Positions 40,689 to 51,507 are shown, counted from the first letter of the stretch. The stretch: DNA of 64,000 bases from Wolbachia endosymbiont of Litomosoides brasiliensis (GCF_013366805.1 NZ_WQMO01000001.1:1-64000), one strand, 5' to 3'. Notes: a model not told the origin generated them from the sequence alone. Numbers and translations: made by a program.

Positions 40689-42465
40689 AATCAATCTCGT
40701 CACTCAGAGTGTCTTCAGCAACTTTCTTGTAATCAATTTTTATATTGATTTGCCCTTTCTTTTCCTCGAGCCATGCTATAGTGTGCTTCATCCAGTTTTT
40801 GTCGTTACGTTCAGGAAAATCTTCACGAGCATGGGCACCTCTACTTTCCTTGCGATTTGCTGCACATTCCATAGTAATAACTGCTTGTGGAATCATGTTA
40901 GCAAGCTCCAAAGCTTCGACTAAGTTACTGTTCCATACCATGCTGCGGTCTTCAACTGCGATATCAGGCATCATTTTTACTACTCCTTTTATAGCTTTTT
41001 TACCTTCTTCTAAAACCTCGGCAACACGGAACACTGATGCATATTTTTGCATAGTGTGCTGCATTTCGCTGCGTATTTTCGATACTCTAAGCCCTCCGGA
41101 AGCGAACCGTATCTTATTGAATCTATCTACTATCCAATCTATACAAGTTGAGTGTAATCTTTTATGTGGTGTGTTAGGCTTTAGTTTCTCTTTTGCTCTG
41201 AATGCTGCAGCTCTACCAAAAACTACAAGATCAAGAAGCGAGTTGGAACCAAGTCGATTTGCACCATGCACAGAGACACACGCTGCTTCTCCGATTGCAA
41301 ATAATCCTTCTACTACTTCTTCCTTGCCTTTCTTCAATGTGATCACTTCTCCATGGTAATTAGTTGGAATGCCGCCCATATTGTAGTGCACAGTTGGAAT
41401 AACAGGTATCGGATCTTTAGTAACGTCAACTCCTGCAAAAGTCCTTGCGGTTTCGCTAATTCCTGGAAGTCTTAGTTTTATTACTTCTGGATCGAGGTGT
41501 GCTATAGTTAAGTATATGTGGTCTTTTTTCGGTCCTACACCTCTTCCCTCTCTGATTTCAATTGTTATTGCACGACTTACCACGTCACGAGAAGCTAAAT
41601 CCTTTGCTTTTGGCGCGTAACGTTCCATAAACCTTTCGCCTTGAGAATTAACAAGATATCCGCCTTCACCACGGCACCCTTCTGTCATCAAGCACCCTGA
41701 ACCATATGTCCCTGTTGGATGAAATTGCACAAACTCCATATCTTCAAGTGGTAATCCAGCTCTTACTACCATTCCATTACCATCACCTGTGCAGGTATGT
41801 GCACTTGTCGTAGAGAAATAAACACGTCCATATCCACCTGTTGCTAATACCACCGAATGTGCACGAAATTTATGTAATGTGCCGTCGCATAGCGACCAAG
41901 CAAGAACTCCACAACATGCTCCAGTTTCGTTATCCATGATTAAATCGATCACAAAATATTCGACAAAAAATTCAGCATTGAATTTAAGACACTGCTGATA
42001 TAGAGTGTGAAGGATTGCGTGCCCAGTTTTGTCTGCTGCTGCGCAAGTACGCTGGGCTGATTTTCCTTTGCCAAAGTGAGTTGTCATTCCACCAAAGGGA
42101 CGCTGATATATTTTACCACTTTCTGTACGAGAAAAAGGTACACCGAAATTTTCAAGTTCAATAACAGCTTTAGCAGCATTTTTACACATATATTCTATTG
42201 CGTCTTGATCACCAAGCCAGTCTGAGCCTTTTATTGTGTCATACGCATGCCAGCGCCAATCATCTTCAGCAATATTACCTAGGGCTGCACTAATTCCACC
42301 TTGTGCCGCAACTGTATGACTGCGTGTAGGAAAAATTTTAGAAATGCAGGCAACTGAGAAATTAGTAGCAGCCATTCCAAGTGTTGCCCTGAGCCCTGCT
42401 CCACCTGCACCCACTACCACTATATCATATTCATGTTCTATGATCTCATACGCTGATTTATTCAT
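40660..42465 (-). CDS. sdhA: Succinate dehydrogenase flavoprotein subunit
   Basis: 601 residues, FAD-containing subunit of complex II. Visible are the dinucleotide motif VVVGAGGAG (near 17-24), the FAD-linked His in [12 protein letters not shown] (H50), the active-site EGCRGEGG and HPTGTYGSG regions, and REGRGVG. Length is standard. The sdhB/C/D genes are not adjacent in this window. The last codons overlap the ankyrin gene coming from the other side. Confidence 0.96.
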   Translation of the reverse strand: MNKSAYEIIEHEYDIVVVGAGGAGLRATLGMAATNFSVACISKIFPTRSHTVAAQGGISAALGNIAEDDWRWHAYDTIKGSDWLGDQDAIEYMCKNAAKAVIELENFGVPFSRTESGKIYQRPFGGMTTHFGKGKSAQRTCAAADKTGHAILHTLYQQCLKFNAEFFVEYFVIDLIMDNETGACCGVLAWSLCDGTLHKFRAHSVVLATGGYGRVYFSTTSAHTCTGDGNGMVVRAGLPLEDMEFVQFHPTGTYGSGCLMTEGCRGEGGYLVNSQGERFMERYAPKAKDLASRDVVSRAITIEIREGRGVGPKKDHIYLTIAHLDPEVIKLRLPGISETARTFAGVDVTKDPIPVIPTVHYNMGGIPTNYHGEVITLKKGKEEVVEGLFAIGEAACVSVHGANRLGSNSLLDLVVFGRAAAFRAKEKLKPNTPHKRLHSTCIDWIVDRFNKIRFASGGLRVSKIRSEMQHTMQKYASVFRVAEVLEEGKKAIKGVVKMMPDIAVEDRSMVWNSNLVEALELANMIPQAVITMECAANRKESRGAHAREDFPERNDKNWMKHTIAWLEEKKGQINIKIDYKKVAEDTLSDEIDFIAPEKRVY

Positions 42466-42569
42466 ATGTGCTTATTCATGACTACAGGCTTATGGTATCA
42501 CAAAAGTGGAAAGAGTCTATATAAGTTTTCTAAATGCGATGAATCTTATTAAATAAAGAACTGGAAAAT

Positions 42570-42640
42570 TTGTGTGATGGAATTGTGTCATGGAAACTGG
42601 GTCTTAGTATCAGCTATTTGGATGACGCCTGGTGGTTGAC
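42570..42640 (+). repeat. Possible eroded palindromic repeat upstream of sdhA
   Basis: The stretch has GTCAT at 42587-42591 and ATGAC at 42622-42626 around CTGGGTC...ATTTGG, like the outer arms of the palindromic repeats seen elsewhere. A 62-codon frame runs through it (42570-42758), but I see no sign that it is a gene. Confidence 0.3.
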
Positions 42641-42712
42641 TCCTGTTTGGCTAGATCTTAAATTAGATAAAAAAAAGATAGTCTTAATAAAATTTACTTG
42701 CAGCAAGCCTTT

Positions 42713-42898
42713 TTATATTTGGGCTATCAGTTTGCTTTTTTTGTATCCTAGTTTATAGCTTGTTGTTTTATATACTCTATTCATCTCTTTGAGAATATTA
42801 GCTATTGCGATGCATAACCCTATTACTATAGCAAAGGCTAAGGTAGCAGACATTAAGTTTTGTAAAAAGTTCCTTCCATCAATTCTTTTTTCTTGCAT
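42713..42898 (-). CDS. Possible small membrane protein
   Basis: 61 residues, MQEKRIDGRNFLQNL followed by one hydrophobic helix (about 16-33) and a basic tail. It lies upstream of sdhA on the same strand, but 247 bp away. It has plausible codon content and no overlap with other genes, yet no family or clear ribosome-binding site is seen. The rest of the 42466-43114 gap shows nothing more than a TATAAT box at 43089-43094 before dapD. Confidence 0.35.
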   Translation of the reverse strand: MQEKRIDGRNFLQNLMSATLAFAIVIGLCIAIANILKEMNRVYKTTSYKLGYKKSKLIAQI

Positions 42899-43114
42899 AC
42901 TAGCAGTGTATACCTTGTCAAGTTCTTGTAAGATTCATGTTATGTGTAATTACAGTTTGTGTACTTTGCTTTTTTCCTAGACTTACCTATTTGTTCGGGA
43001 AGTACTAAGTAGATTTTAGTGCAATTATTACATTGTATTTTCACAGCACTTGTACGTGAAGCAGTAACAAACTCGGGTTATACGAAGCTATAATTTATTA
43101 TTAATATATAATAA

Positions 43115-43945
43115 ATGGGAGACTTGCAACTAGAAAAAATACAGAATGATATAGAGGATATTTGGGAAAATAGGAGTGAACTTAGCGATCGCAGTGTGAA
43201 GGGAGCAGCAAGAGTAATAATTGGAGAAGTAATTAAGCTCTTAGATAGTGGCAAAATTAGAGTAGCGGAAAGGCTGTCAGATGGGGGGTGGATAGTGCAT
43301 ACATGGATAAAGCAGGCAATATCATTACATTTTCTTACTGAAGAGAGCAAAATGTTAGGTTATACCGGTTGGTGGTTTGATAAAGTCAATAATAAGTTTG
43401 ATAAATGGAATGAAAAAGAGTTTCACCAGTCAAAAATTAGAGCAGTTCCCGGATGTTTTGTTCGCCGATCTGCTTACATAGGTGCGAACGTTGTTCTTAT
43501 GCCAAGTTTTATTAATGTTGGTGCATATATTAGTTCTGGTACAATGATAGACACTTGGTCAACAATTGGTAGCTGCGCACAGGTAGGGAAAAATTGCCAT
43601 ATTTCTGGAGGAGTGGGAATCGGTGGAGTTTTAGAACCTATTCAGGCTTCTCCAGTTATTATAGAGGATAATTGCTTCATCGGCGCACGTAGCGAAATAG
43701 CTGAAGGTGTTCTAATAAGAGAAGGGTCTGTTTTGGGCATGGGAGTTTTCATCGGAGCATCAACAAAGATTATTGATAGGGAAACTAATGAGGTATTTTA
43801 CGGCGAAGTGCCGCCTTATTCTGTGGTGGTACCAGGATCTACTTTATCCAAAAATAACATTTCAGTCTATTGTGCAATTATAGTAAAAAAAGTGGATAAA
43901 AAGACAAGATTGAAGACTTCCATTAATGAAATATTAAGAGATTAA
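43115..43945 (+). CDS. dapD: Tetrahydrodipicolinate N-succinyltransferase
   Basis: A 276-residue left-handed beta-helix enzyme of the succinylase route to diaminopimelate. The hexapeptide repeats run from about residue 115 to 225 ([39 protein letters not shown]), and [15 protein letters not shown] precedes them. It starts [17 protein letters not shown]. Together with dapA it indicates synthesis of meso-DAP. Confidence 0.95.
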   Translation: MGDLQLEKIQNDIEDIWENRSELSDRSVKGAARVIIGEVIKLLDSGKIRVAERLSDGGWIVHTWIKQAISLHFLTEESKMLGYTGWWFDKVNNKFDKWNEKEFHQSKIRAVPGCFVRRSAYIGANVVLMPSFINVGAYISSGTMIDTWSTIGSCAQVGKNCHISGGVGIGGVLEPIQASPVIIEDNCFIGARSEIAEGVLIREGSVLGMGVFIGASTKIIDRETNEVFYGEVPPYSVVVPGSTLSKNNISVYCAIIVKKVDKKTRLKTSINEILRD

Positions 43946-43951
43946 ACTATC

Positions 43952-44236
43952 TCATTTCTTGTTGTTACTTTTTTTGTTATTATTATTAACTATAGTAATG
44001 GCATAGGTGCATAACTCTGAAAAGGGAATTCCATTTTCTTGAGATAACTTATATAACTTCTGCAGACTTTCTTTGACTTTATTAGGGATATTCCCTCCAC
44101 GTTCTTTCACAAGCCATAGATCTTGATGATGTATTGGATGAGTGTTGCTTTTTGGATCCCCTATATATATTGCAAAAGGTGAGCTTTGTCCTTTGAAATC
44201 ACACTGCACAGTAAATTTTCTTATAGAGTCAGCCAT
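43952..44236 (-). CDS. Small Rickettsiales protein resembling DUF2610
   Basis: 94 residues starting MADSIRKFTVQCDFKGQSSPFAIYIG, with WLVKERGGNIPNKVKESLQKL and ending in a low-complexity Asn/Lys tail. From memory the pattern is like the DUF2610 family of Rickettsiales; the function is unknown. The start follows the stop of its upstream partner with no gap, so the two are translationally coupled. Confidence 0.75.
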   Translation of the reverse strand: MADSIRKFTVQCDFKGQSSPFAIYIGDPKSNTHPIHHQDLWLVKERGGNIPNKVKESLQKLYKLSQENGIPFSELCTYAITIVNNNNKKSNNKK

Positions 44237-44620
44237 CTAAAGACCTCTGCTTTTCTTTTTGATCTGCTTTATAGCAGATAGAGGAGGCGATTTCTTCATA
44301 AAGTCTTGTCTTTGAAGAATAATTTTTTTGCTTTCCAAAACTCGGTGAACATCAGCTTTGTTCAGTTGCGACTCTTTTGCTATCTTCATTCCATGCTTTG
44401 CCATAGTATTAGCGTATGCTAGCACTTTTTTTACTAATTCTAGATCACCATTTAACATTTGGACTAGCGCTTGAAATACTTCTAGTAAAGTTAGCCCATC
44501 AGGGCTTATAACCTTATTTTCTGCAAAATTGACAATTTCTTTAAGCTTGTATTCAATACTATCATCTTGAAACATAAGGGTAACGTTTTGTTCGTCCATA
44601 ATTGAAGCACTATCATTCAT
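44237..44620 (-). CDS. Conserved hypothetical protein paired with the DUF2610-like gene
   Basis: 127 residues, soluble and mostly helical, acidic at the start (MNDSASIMDEQNVTL) and basic at the end (IKQIKKKSRGL). No family recognised. It is the first gene of a two-gene unit. Confidence 0.65.
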   Translation of the reverse strand: MNDSASIMDEQNVTLMFQDDSIEYKLKEIVNFAENKVISPDGLTLLEVFQALVQMLNGDLELVKKVLAYANTMAKHGMKIAKESQLNKADVHRVLESKKIILQRQDFMKKSPPLSAIKQIKKKSRGL

Positions 44621-44701
44621 AAGCTTTTAAATTTATACTATATATAAATGTTCTACTATATTTATAGTGTGACGCGCTATAGTTAAATATTTATTAATAA
44701 T

Positions 44702-45853
44702 ATGCTTACTTATATACATGAATTAATTGATAAAAGCCAAGGATCAATATCCATCAGTGATTTTATGAATGCCGCTCTATATCATAAAGAGTATGGCTAT
44801 TACATGAATAAATTACCGCTTGGTAAAAGTGGTGATTTTATCACAGCACCTGAAATCAGTCAATTATTTGGTGAAATAATTGCAGTTTGGGTAATCCATA
44901 CGTGGAAAAAGTTGGGCAAGCCATCAAGGTTTTCTCTAGTCGAACTTGGGCCGGGTAGAGGAACACTCATTCATGATATAATAAGAACCACTAAAAAGCA
45001 CTGCGGCTTTTTTAGTTCAATGGCCATTCATCTGATTGAGATAAGTCCTGCTTTGCAGAAAATACAAAAGGAAAAGTTAAAGGGTTTAGGAGTCAGTTGG
45101 CATGAAAATATCTATAATCTACCGGAACAACCAACCATTTTTCTAGCGAATGAATTCTTCGATGCTCTTCCGATAGATCAGTTTGTATATCGTAATGGAG
45201 AGTGGTATGAAAATAGAGTAACAAAGCAGAATGATGGGACATCATCTCAGTGCCCCTTTCTTGTTATCTCAGTGCCCCTTTCTTGTTATCCTAGTGCTCT
45301 TTCTTTATCATTCCAGCGCATGACACTGGAATCCAGAAAAATTGATCATAAACAGGCACGCTATTCAACATTTTCGATGAAATTACCAAGAGACTGGATT
45401 TCAGTATCGTGCACTGGAACGATAAAGGGTTTTGATGATGCAGTAGTGGAAGTATGTTTAGCTGGGATTGAAGTGTTAAAAACGCTTGAGGATAAGATAA
45501 TGAATAACGGGGGAGCTGCTTTGATCATAGATTATGGCTATGTATATCCTTCTCACAAAAGCACTTTGCAATCGGTAAAACAACATAAGTATGTTAATTT
45601 TCTTGAAAATGTCGGTAATAGTGATATTACTGCGCTTGTAAATTTTCAAGCGTTAAGAGATTCATTAAGATACATAGACTGTGAAATTTTAACTCAGAGA
45701 GAATTTTTACATCTTTTTGGTATAAGAGAAAGAACCCAGGCTTTAATGGAAAATACAAGTGATGAACAAAAGGATAGGATCTTTAGTGAATTCTTAAGGT
45801 TGACTGAAAACATGGGCACTCTCTTTAAAGCAATGCTGATTCAGCATTTATAA
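44702..45853 (+). CDS. MidA/NDUFAF7-family SAM-dependent methyltransferase with an inserted repeat
   Basis: 383 residues. The family motifs are clear: YYMNKLPLGKSGDFITAPEISQLFGE, VELGPGRGTL (SAM site), ANEFFDALPIDQF and GGAALIIDYGY. Mitochondrial homologues methylate a complex I subunit and are needed for its assembly. Residues about 181-240 (CPFLVISVPLSCYPSALSLS and following) do not look like the family and are coded by a tandem repeat and palindrome, yet the frame stays open. The insertion sits where homologues have a variable loop, so the enzyme may still fold. Confidence 0.88.
   Translation: MLTYIHELIDKSQGSISISDFMNAALYHKEYGYYMNKLPLGKSGDFITAPEISQLFGEIIAVWVIHTWKKLGKPSRFSLVELGPGRGTLIHDIIRTTKKHCGFFSSMAIHLIEISPALQKIQKEKLKGLGVSWHENIYNLPEQPTIFLANEFFDALPIDQFVYRNGEWYENRVTKQNDGTSSQCPFLVISVPLSCYPSALSLSFQRMTLESRKIDHKQARYSTFSMKLPRDWISVSCTGTIKGFDDAVVEVCLAGIEVLKTLEDKIMNNGGAALIIDYGYVYPSHKSTLQSVKQHKYVNFLENVGNSDITALVNFQALRDSLRYIDCEILTQREFLHLFGIRERTQALMENTSDEQKDRIFSEFLRLTENMGTLFKAMLIQHL
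45244..45424 (+). repeat. Tandem 22-mer and palindromic repeat inserted in coding sequence
   Basis: Units of 22 bp (ATCTCAGTGCCCCTTTCTTG plus two) at 45244-45265 and 45266-45287 are identical, and a third at 45288-45309 is degenerate. A palindrome follows, ATTCCAG-CGCATGACA-CTGGAAT at 45310-45332. A further part with GGATTTCAGTATC and CACTGGAAC ends near 45424. The 22-bp unit is not a multiple of three, so its copies are read in different frames. Confidence 0.8.
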
Positions 45854-45883
45854 TCTTGTGTTTGCCTTTACACTAAACTGCTT

Positions 45884-46155
45884 TAGCTATAAATGTTTTA
45901 AGAAATTTGTTAAAGTGGAAAAAGGTAAAACAACCACGTAGTGGGAGTTGTTTATTCTCTAATCCTGCAAATTGGCGTTCTATACTGCCTTAAACGCTTG
46001 TAGATGCGTTTCAGCTTATATGAGTAAGATACCTAGAAATGTTGTGAAGGCATGAAGTATACGTAGTGCAAAAAATTAAATACAAGATACCGACGACGTG
46101 GCTACTTCATCGTTTGACCTGCACAAATTGAAGATAACTGAATACCTTTAATACT
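45884..46155 (+). repeat. Dispersed intergenic repeat, copy 2
   Basis: Shares with copies 1 and 3 the blocks TTTCAGCTTATAT, CCTAGAAATGTTGTGA, GTGCAAAAAATTAAA and GAAGATAACTGAATACC. It fills most of the gap between the convergent midA-like gene and gltX. No coding frame. Confidence 0.65.
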
Positions 46156-46206
46156 ATAATTAAGGGGCTGCAAAAGTTTGTTAAGTAAATTTTCTCTATA
46201 TTTCAT

Positions 46207-47568
46207 TTAAACTGCTTGCAATCTCCTTATACACTCATCTTTGCCAAGAATTATCATGATATCAATGATTCCTGGTGCATCCATCACCCCAGTTATAGGG
46301 GCTCGTAATGAGTGGTAAACATCGCTCATTTTGATATCATATAATTTTGAAAACTCCTTGATCTGAGAGGACAGAAAGTCCTTGTTCCAGCTTTCATCTC
46401 CGATATTTGAAAGAAATGACGCAAGTAACTTGATTATATCAAAGTTAGATCTGACAACTTGCTCAGCTTCTTCACTTAAACTAAAAGGTGGATCTTTTAT
46501 ATAAAACTCAGCTAAATCCAGCAATTCTGTTAGATAATTTACTCTTTTTTTTAGTTCTGTTAATCCCTGTAATAAATAGTCCTTTTTTTTGTCAGCTAGA
46601 GTATTTTCTTTAAGTATCAGAGTTAGAATATCTTCATTGCTCATATTATTAATATAATGGTTATTCAAATGCTCCAATTTTTTGGAATCAAGCCGTGCAG
46701 GCGAACGACCAATGCTTTCTAAATTAAACCACTCTATTGCTTGTTCATCGCCAATAATCTCATCATTGCCGTGGCTCCACCCAAGTCTCAGTAAGTAATT
46801 ACGCATCGCTTTTGGCAATATTCCCATCTTTTCGTAGTCGCAAATGCTTGTTGCACCGTGTCTTTTGGACAGCTTATTTCCATCTTCCCCGTGAATTAGC
46901 GGTACATGCGTAAAACGTGGAATATCGAAATCAAGAGCCTGATATATTAGCACTTGCTTGAAAGTATTAGCGAGGTGGTCAGAACCACGTATTATATCAG
47001 TTATTCCTGCATCATAGTCGTCAACTACCACTGCAAAAATATATGTTGGAGTATTGTCAGAGCGTAAGATCACTATATCATCAAGTTGGTCGCTATTTAC
47101 TTTAATTTGACCGTATATTTTATCATCGACGACGATCTCCTGTGAATCTGGCACACTAAAGCGGAGAACTGGCCTTGCATTTGGTATCATACTAATACAC
47201 TTGTGCTTATATATTTTCCCTTCCTTTCTCGCTTTTGCTTTCTTTTCTGCAACCTCACCTTCAGGGCAATAACAGCGGTACGCCTTGCCTTTCTTAACAA
47301 GAAGATTTGCAACTTCGATGTGCCGTTCTATTCTTTTTGATTGGTATACTATTTCTCCGTCATAGCTCAAACCGAGCCATTTTAGCCCATTTATTATTGC
47401 GTCAATCGCTTCCTGTGTTGAACGTTTCCTGTCAGTGTCCTCAATTCTAAGCAAAAATCTGCCACCATGGTACTTTGCATAGAGCCAATTAAATAAGGCA
47501 GTACGAGCCCCACCAATGTGCAGAAACCCTGTTGGTGATGGAGCAAATCTAGTAACTATGTTTGGCAT
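46207..47568 (-). CDS. gltX: Glutamyl-tRNA synthetase
   Basis: 453-residue class I synthetase. HIGH motif as FLHIGGART near residue 15, KMSKS as KLSKRHG near 240, and an intact anticodon-binding domain. Alphaproteobacteria often carry two GltX enzymes, one charging tRNA-Gln for the amidotransferase route; which one this is cannot be told here. Confidence 0.95.
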   Translation of the reverse strand: MPNIVTRFAPSPTGFLHIGGARTALFNWLYAKYHGGRFLLRIEDTDRKRSTQEAIDAIINGLKWLGLSYDGEIVYQSKRIERHIEVANLLVKKGKAYRCYCPEGEVAEKKAKARKEGKIYKHKCISMIPNARPVLRFSVPDSQEIVVDDKIYGQIKVNSDQLDDIVILRSDNTPTYIFAVVVDDYDAGITDIIRGSDHLANTFKQVLIYQALDFDIPRFTHVPLIHGEDGNKLSKRHGATSICDYEKMGILPKAMRNYLLRLGWSHGNDEIIGDEQAIEWFNLESIGRSPARLDSKKLEHLNNHYINNMSNEDILTLILKENTLADKKKDYLLQGLTELKKRVNYLTELLDLAEFYIKDPPFSLSEEAEQVVRSNFDIIKLLASFLSNIGDESWNKDFLSSQIKEFSKLYDIKMSDVYHSLRAPITGVMDAPGIIDIMIILGKDECIRRLQAV

Positions 47569-47725
47569 ATTTGTTCATTATAGCAATGTAAACGATGATA
47601 GCTAAAATCCATGTTTATAACAATTTAGAATTACTATAAATTATTTGTCATGGAGGATTAATTGTATTTGTTCTTCATAAATTGTAGTGTATAGTTTAAT
47701 ATCGGTTAAATATAGCGAGGTGATT

Positions 47726-48463
47726 ATGGGAGAACTTGAATATATAAAAAGCCTGCTTTCAAGCAATACAGATGCACTTGATTGGTGTTATACAGGTCCA
47801 TCCGACAAAGCAAAATTAATAGCGAATGGAGATAATCTCTTGCATTTAGCCGCAAGGACAAGAAATGTTGAAGCTTTTTTATCTATTTTTAGAAAAAGTA
47901 TTAAAAATGATGTTCGTTTGTTAGGATATAGTGAAAGTAACATAAACCCATTTCATATAGCAGCAAGGATGCAAATACTGCCAAAAGTAGTAGAAGGAAT
48001 ATTTGAGCACTTAAATTCGGAAAAGGCTAAATTGCAGTATGATCCAGAAAAGCTAGAAAAATTCAAGAATTACGTTAGAAGTGCGTTAAGTAGTAGATGT
48101 GCGTTAACTGATTCCACAAAAAGGACTCCCCTTGATATGGTTGGTAGGGAAGATAAAGAAGACATAAGAAAAATCGCAGGTATAAAAGAGAGCCTTTTAT
48201 GTAATAAGAAATTTTGCCTGTGCTTATATATAGTAGGGACTATAGCGTGTATTATTGCCTTGTGTTTATCTTTATATTTTCTATACTTGTGCTCTCAAGA
48301 GCTTGCACTAGCTTCAGTAGCGACAATAGCTTCTGGTGGGGTTGCGTGTTTGTCGTTTAAGGTATTCGGCGAAATATATGACTCAAATGATGTGAACACT
48401 CTAATGGAAAATATTAGTGCTAAGGATGCTGCAAAAATAGTAGCACCTGGTACCTATATGTGA
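47726..48463 (+). CDS. Small ankyrin-repeat protein with two membrane helices
   Basis: 245 residues. Two or three ankyrin-like units at about 25-115 (NGDNLLHLAARTRNVEAFL, then NPFHIAARM and TPLDMV) are followed by two hydrophobic helices at about 165-210 and a short tail. A GTG at 47687 is in frame, but the ATG at 47726 with AGGTG upstream is preferred. Like the 1016-residue protein, it combines ankyrin repeats with a C-terminal helix pair, suggesting a membrane-attached host-contact protein; this is inference. Confidence 0.8.
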   Translation: MGELEYIKSLLSSNTDALDWCYTGPSDKAKLIANGDNLLHLAARTRNVEAFLSIFRKSIKNDVRLLGYSESNINPFHIAARMQILPKVVEGIFEHLNSEKAKLQYDPEKLEKFKNYVRSALSSRCALTDSTKRTPLDMVGREDKEDIRKIAGIKESLLCNKKFCLCLYIVGTIACIIALCLSLYFLYLCSQELALASVATIASGGVACLSFKVFGEIYDSNDVNTLMENISAKDAAKIVAPGTYM

Positions 48464-48534
48464 AGAAAGGAAGTTACTTGTAGACGGTGATATAGGAATT
48501 TACTTTCTTAAGTTAAATAAAGTGTACTTATACG

Positions 48535-50514
48535 ATGACAGAAAAGAAGTACAGTAAGATTTTAATAGCAAACAGAGGGGAAATCTCTTGCAGGATTATT
48601 AAAACTGCCCGTAAAATGGGTATATCCTGTGTATGTGTGTACTCAGATGCAGATGTAAATTCTGTGCATGTAAGGCAGGCAGATGAGTCAAGGTACATTG
48701 GTCCTTCGCCTGCTTATCTTAGTTACTTAAATATTGAAAAAATATGCGAAGTAGCAGTTGAAACAGGTGCACAAGCTGTGCATCCAGGCTACGGGTTTTT
48801 AGCAGAAAATCCAGATTTTCCATGTGCTCTGCAAAAACACAATATAGATTTCATTGGGCCAAGTGCAGAAATAATAGAAGTTACAGCTAACAAAATAACA
48901 GCAAAAGAAATTGCAAGAAAGGCTGGGGTCAATGTAGTGCCAGGATATATGGGTAAGATTGATGATACTGTCCACGCAGCTCAGGTTGCGGAGGAGATTG
49001 GTTTTCCTGTTATGCTAAAAGCAGTATCAGGTGGTGGTGGCAAAGGTATGCGAGTTGTAAACTCCAAAAGGGAAATTGAACTAGCATTCACGTCAGCAGT
49101 GAACGAGGCGGAGAAGAGCTTTAAGGATGGTAGTATCTTTATAGAGAAATATATAGAGCTACCAAGACACATTGAAATACAGATCATAGCAGATAAATAT
49201 GGCAATGTAGTGTGCCTTGGAGAAAGGGAGTGCTCAGTACAAAGGAATAATCAGAAAGTAATAGAAGAAACGCCAGGACCATTCATTAGCGAGAAAGTAA
49301 AACAAGAGATGTATACCCAATGTATTTCCCTGGCAAAGCAAGTTGGCTATTTTTCAGTAGGTACAGTTGAGTTTGTTGTGGATAAAGATCAAAACTTCTA
49401 TTTTCTTGAAGTAAATACGAGATTACAAGTTGAGCATCCAGTAACAGAATTTGTAACTGGAATAGATATAGTAGAAGAAATGATACGAACTTCTTGTGGA
49501 GAGAAATTAAGGTTCAGTCAAGGCGATATTAGACTGATCGGTTCTGCAATAGAAAGTAGAATTTGTGCTGAAGATCCATCAAAGAGGTTTTTCCCTTCTA
49601 GCGGAAGAATAAAATACTATGATAAACCAAATGAAAATGATTATGTAAGAATAGACGATGGAGTCGCTGCAGGCTCAGAAATCAGCATGTTCTATGATTC
49701 AATGATTGCAAAAGTAATAACATATGGAAAAGATAGAATAGAAGCAATCAGCAGAATGCAAAAAGCATTGTCTGAGTGCTATATAGGAGGGGTAACAAGT
49801 AATATAGAATTTCTAGAATCCATCTTCCACCATCCAAATTTTATTGCAGCAAAGCTCCATACAAGATTCATTCCAGAATACTACCCAAGTGGATTTCATG
49901 GTGATTTTGTTACAGAAGAATATATTAAAATGTTTATTTTTGCTGGGTTATATGTTCATTTAGAAGGTAAGGAAAGGTATTACGGTAAGTTGATCAATGA
50001 AGTGTTCGTGGTTAGAATAAATGGCAATGAATATCTTGTAAATGCAAGGTACCAAGGTAATGTTTTAACGACAATATACAATCATGACATGTATTCTGTA
50101 AGTGGTAAGTGGAAATCAAGTTATAGGTTACTATGTATTACAATTAATGATGATACTAATGTAACATTTAAAGTAGAAAAAAAAGGCAGCAAATACTTTA
50201 TAGGGCATGCAGGAATGCAAGCCGAGTGCTGTATATTTAAACCTTATGTGGCTGAGTTGAGTAAGTTCATGTTAAATAACGAAGCAGAAAAAGCCTCAGT
50301 AGATGTCGTAAAATCTCCAATATCCGGTTTGTTAGTTAAATTACACGTAGATGTAGGAGATCAGGTAGAAATAGGGCAACCTTTATTTGTTGTGGAAGCA
50401 ATGAAAATGGAAAATATCATATGTGCTGAAGCAGAAATGGTGATAAAAAACGTTCTCATTCAAGAAGGAAAAAATGTACAGATTGATGATGTAGTGTTAG
50501 CTCTGCTTTCTTAA
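48535..50514 (+). CDS. pccA: Propionyl-CoA (acyl-CoA) carboxylase alpha subunit
   Basis: 659 residues: biotin carboxylase domain ([14 protein letters not shown] at the start, ATP-grasp loop [10 protein letters not shown], then [12 protein letters not shown]), a linker/BT domain, and a C-terminal biotinyl domain with VEAMKMEN (biotin on K624). It carboxylates propionyl-CoA with a PccB partner, which is not in the window. Its 3' end overlaps ctaA by 18 bp in opposite orientation. Confidence 0.93.
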   Translation: MTEKKYSKILIANRGEISCRIIKTARKMGISCVCVYSDADVNSVHVRQADESRYIGPSPAYLSYLNIEKICEVAVETGAQAVHPGYGFLAENPDFPCALQKHNIDFIGPSAEIIEVTANKITAKEIARKAGVNVVPGYMGKIDDTVHAAQVAEEIGFPVMLKAVSGGGGKGMRVVNSKREIELAFTSAVNEAEKSFKDGSIFIEKYIELPRHIEIQIIADKYGNVVCLGERECSVQRNNQKVIEETPGPFISEKVKQEMYTQCISLAKQVGYFSVGTVEFVVDKDQNFYFLEVNTRLQVEHPVTEFVTGIDIVEEMIRTSCGEKLRFSQGDIRLIGSAIESRICAEDPSKRFFPSSGRIKYYDKPNENDYVRIDDGVAAGSEISMFYDSMIAKVITYGKDRIEAISRMQKALSECYIGGVTSNIEFLESIFHHPNFIAAKLHTRFIPEYYPSGFHGDFVTEEYIKMFIFAGLYVHLEGKERYYGKLINEVFVVRINGNEYLVNARYQGNVLTTIYNHDMYSVSGKWKSSYRLLCITINDDTNVTFKVEKKGSKYFIGHAGMQAECCIFKPYVAELSKFMLNNEAEKASVDVVKSPISGLLVKLHVDVGDQVEIGQPLFVVEAMKMENIICAEAEMVIKNVLIQEGKNVQIDDVVLALLS

Positions 50515-51504
50515 ATAACATAGAAAATATAAACCTGACCCAAATAAGATAAATGAGGACATTTGGTGAGCTATAGCAGTAGTTATTGGTATGTGCAACA
50601 ACAAAGTGACCACTCCTAAAATTATCTGGATAATGACGGAAAGCAGCATAGCATACACCGGTTTTACACTTGTGTTTTTTATTGTGAGTATTGTTATCAT
50701 AGCCAAGATTAACAATGCTAGTGCTCGGTGTATAAATTGCACTGTTCCTCTGTTTTCAAAGATATTTAACCATATGGGCCGTAAGAAAAATAAATCTTTT
50801 GGGATAATGTGCCCATCCATTAGTGGAAAGGTGTTGTAAATTAAACCAGCATTTAATCCTGCAACAAACGCTCCAAAAATCATCTGTACCACAATCATGA
50901 TCAGGATTATTCCTGTGTAGGGTATAGTGTTGCCACTAATCTTAAGTTTAGTTTGCTTTAGCCTAATTTGATAATCAAAAAATTGATATAATAATAATGC
51001 AAAAATAACTAATGCTAACAGCAGGTGAAGCGCAAGCATATAGTGGCTCACATGTGGTTTAGCTACTAAGCCGCTTTTAACCATATACCAACCAGCAAAA
51101 GCTTGCAAGACTCCGAATAATAGTGCTATAGATAACCTTGTTACTATCTTTTTAGATATTCTTTTTTTTAGTGTAAAATATATAAATGGTAGAATGAAAA
51201 TCAACCCAGTTAGCCTTGCAGCTAATCTATGTATATACTCTATTAAATATAGAGTGCGAAACTCCTCCATGCTCATACCATAGTTAAATGCTTTGTATTC
51301 AGGTGTAGCCTCATATTTCGATTTTTCTTGTAACCAGTTTTGCTTGTTAAGTGGTGGAAGTGCTCCAGTAATTGGGTCCCACTCTGTTATAGATAGTCCT
51401 GCGTTTGAAAGTCTAGTGAATCCACCGATTCCTACCATGAGGATTATCATGGTAGAGCAGAGAAATAGCCAAATAGCTACGGATTTTGGTCGCTTTTGTT
51501 CCAT
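50497..51504 (-). CDS. ctaA: Heme A synthase (COX15/CtaA)
   Basis: 335 residues with about eight helices; oxidises the heme O methyl group to heme A for cytochrome c oxidase. The start has [25 protein letters not shown], a strong family signature, and heme-binding His residues occur in [25 protein letters not shown] and IAHQMSS. The start is 4 bp after the end of a glycosyltransferase remnant. Confidence 0.94.
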   Translation of the reverse strand: MEQKRPKSVAIWLFLCSTMIILMVGIGGFTRLSNAGLSITEWDPITGALPPLNKQNWLQEKSKYEATPEYKAFNYGMSMEEFRTLYLIEYIHRLAARLTGLIFILPFIYFTLKKRISKKIVTRLSIALLFGVLQAFAGWYMVKSGLVAKPHVSHYMLALHLLLALVIFALLLYQFFDYQIRLKQTKLKISGNTIPYTGIILIMIVVQMIFGAFVAGLNAGLIYNTFPLMDGHIIPKDLFFLRPIWLNIFENRGTVQFIHRALALLILAMITILTIKNTSVKPVYAMLLSVIIQIILGVVTLLLHIPITTAIAHQMSSFILFGSGLYFLCYLRKQS

Positions 51505-51507
51505 AAA

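Noticed and set aside
40745-41359. 204-codon frame opposite sdhA
   Set aside because: Antisense to a conserved essential gene with Ser/Leu-rich shadow composition.
45244-45309. Short CRISPR-like tandem repeats
   Set aside because: The 22-mers are directly adjacent without spacers and lie in a gene; no cas genes occur in the window.
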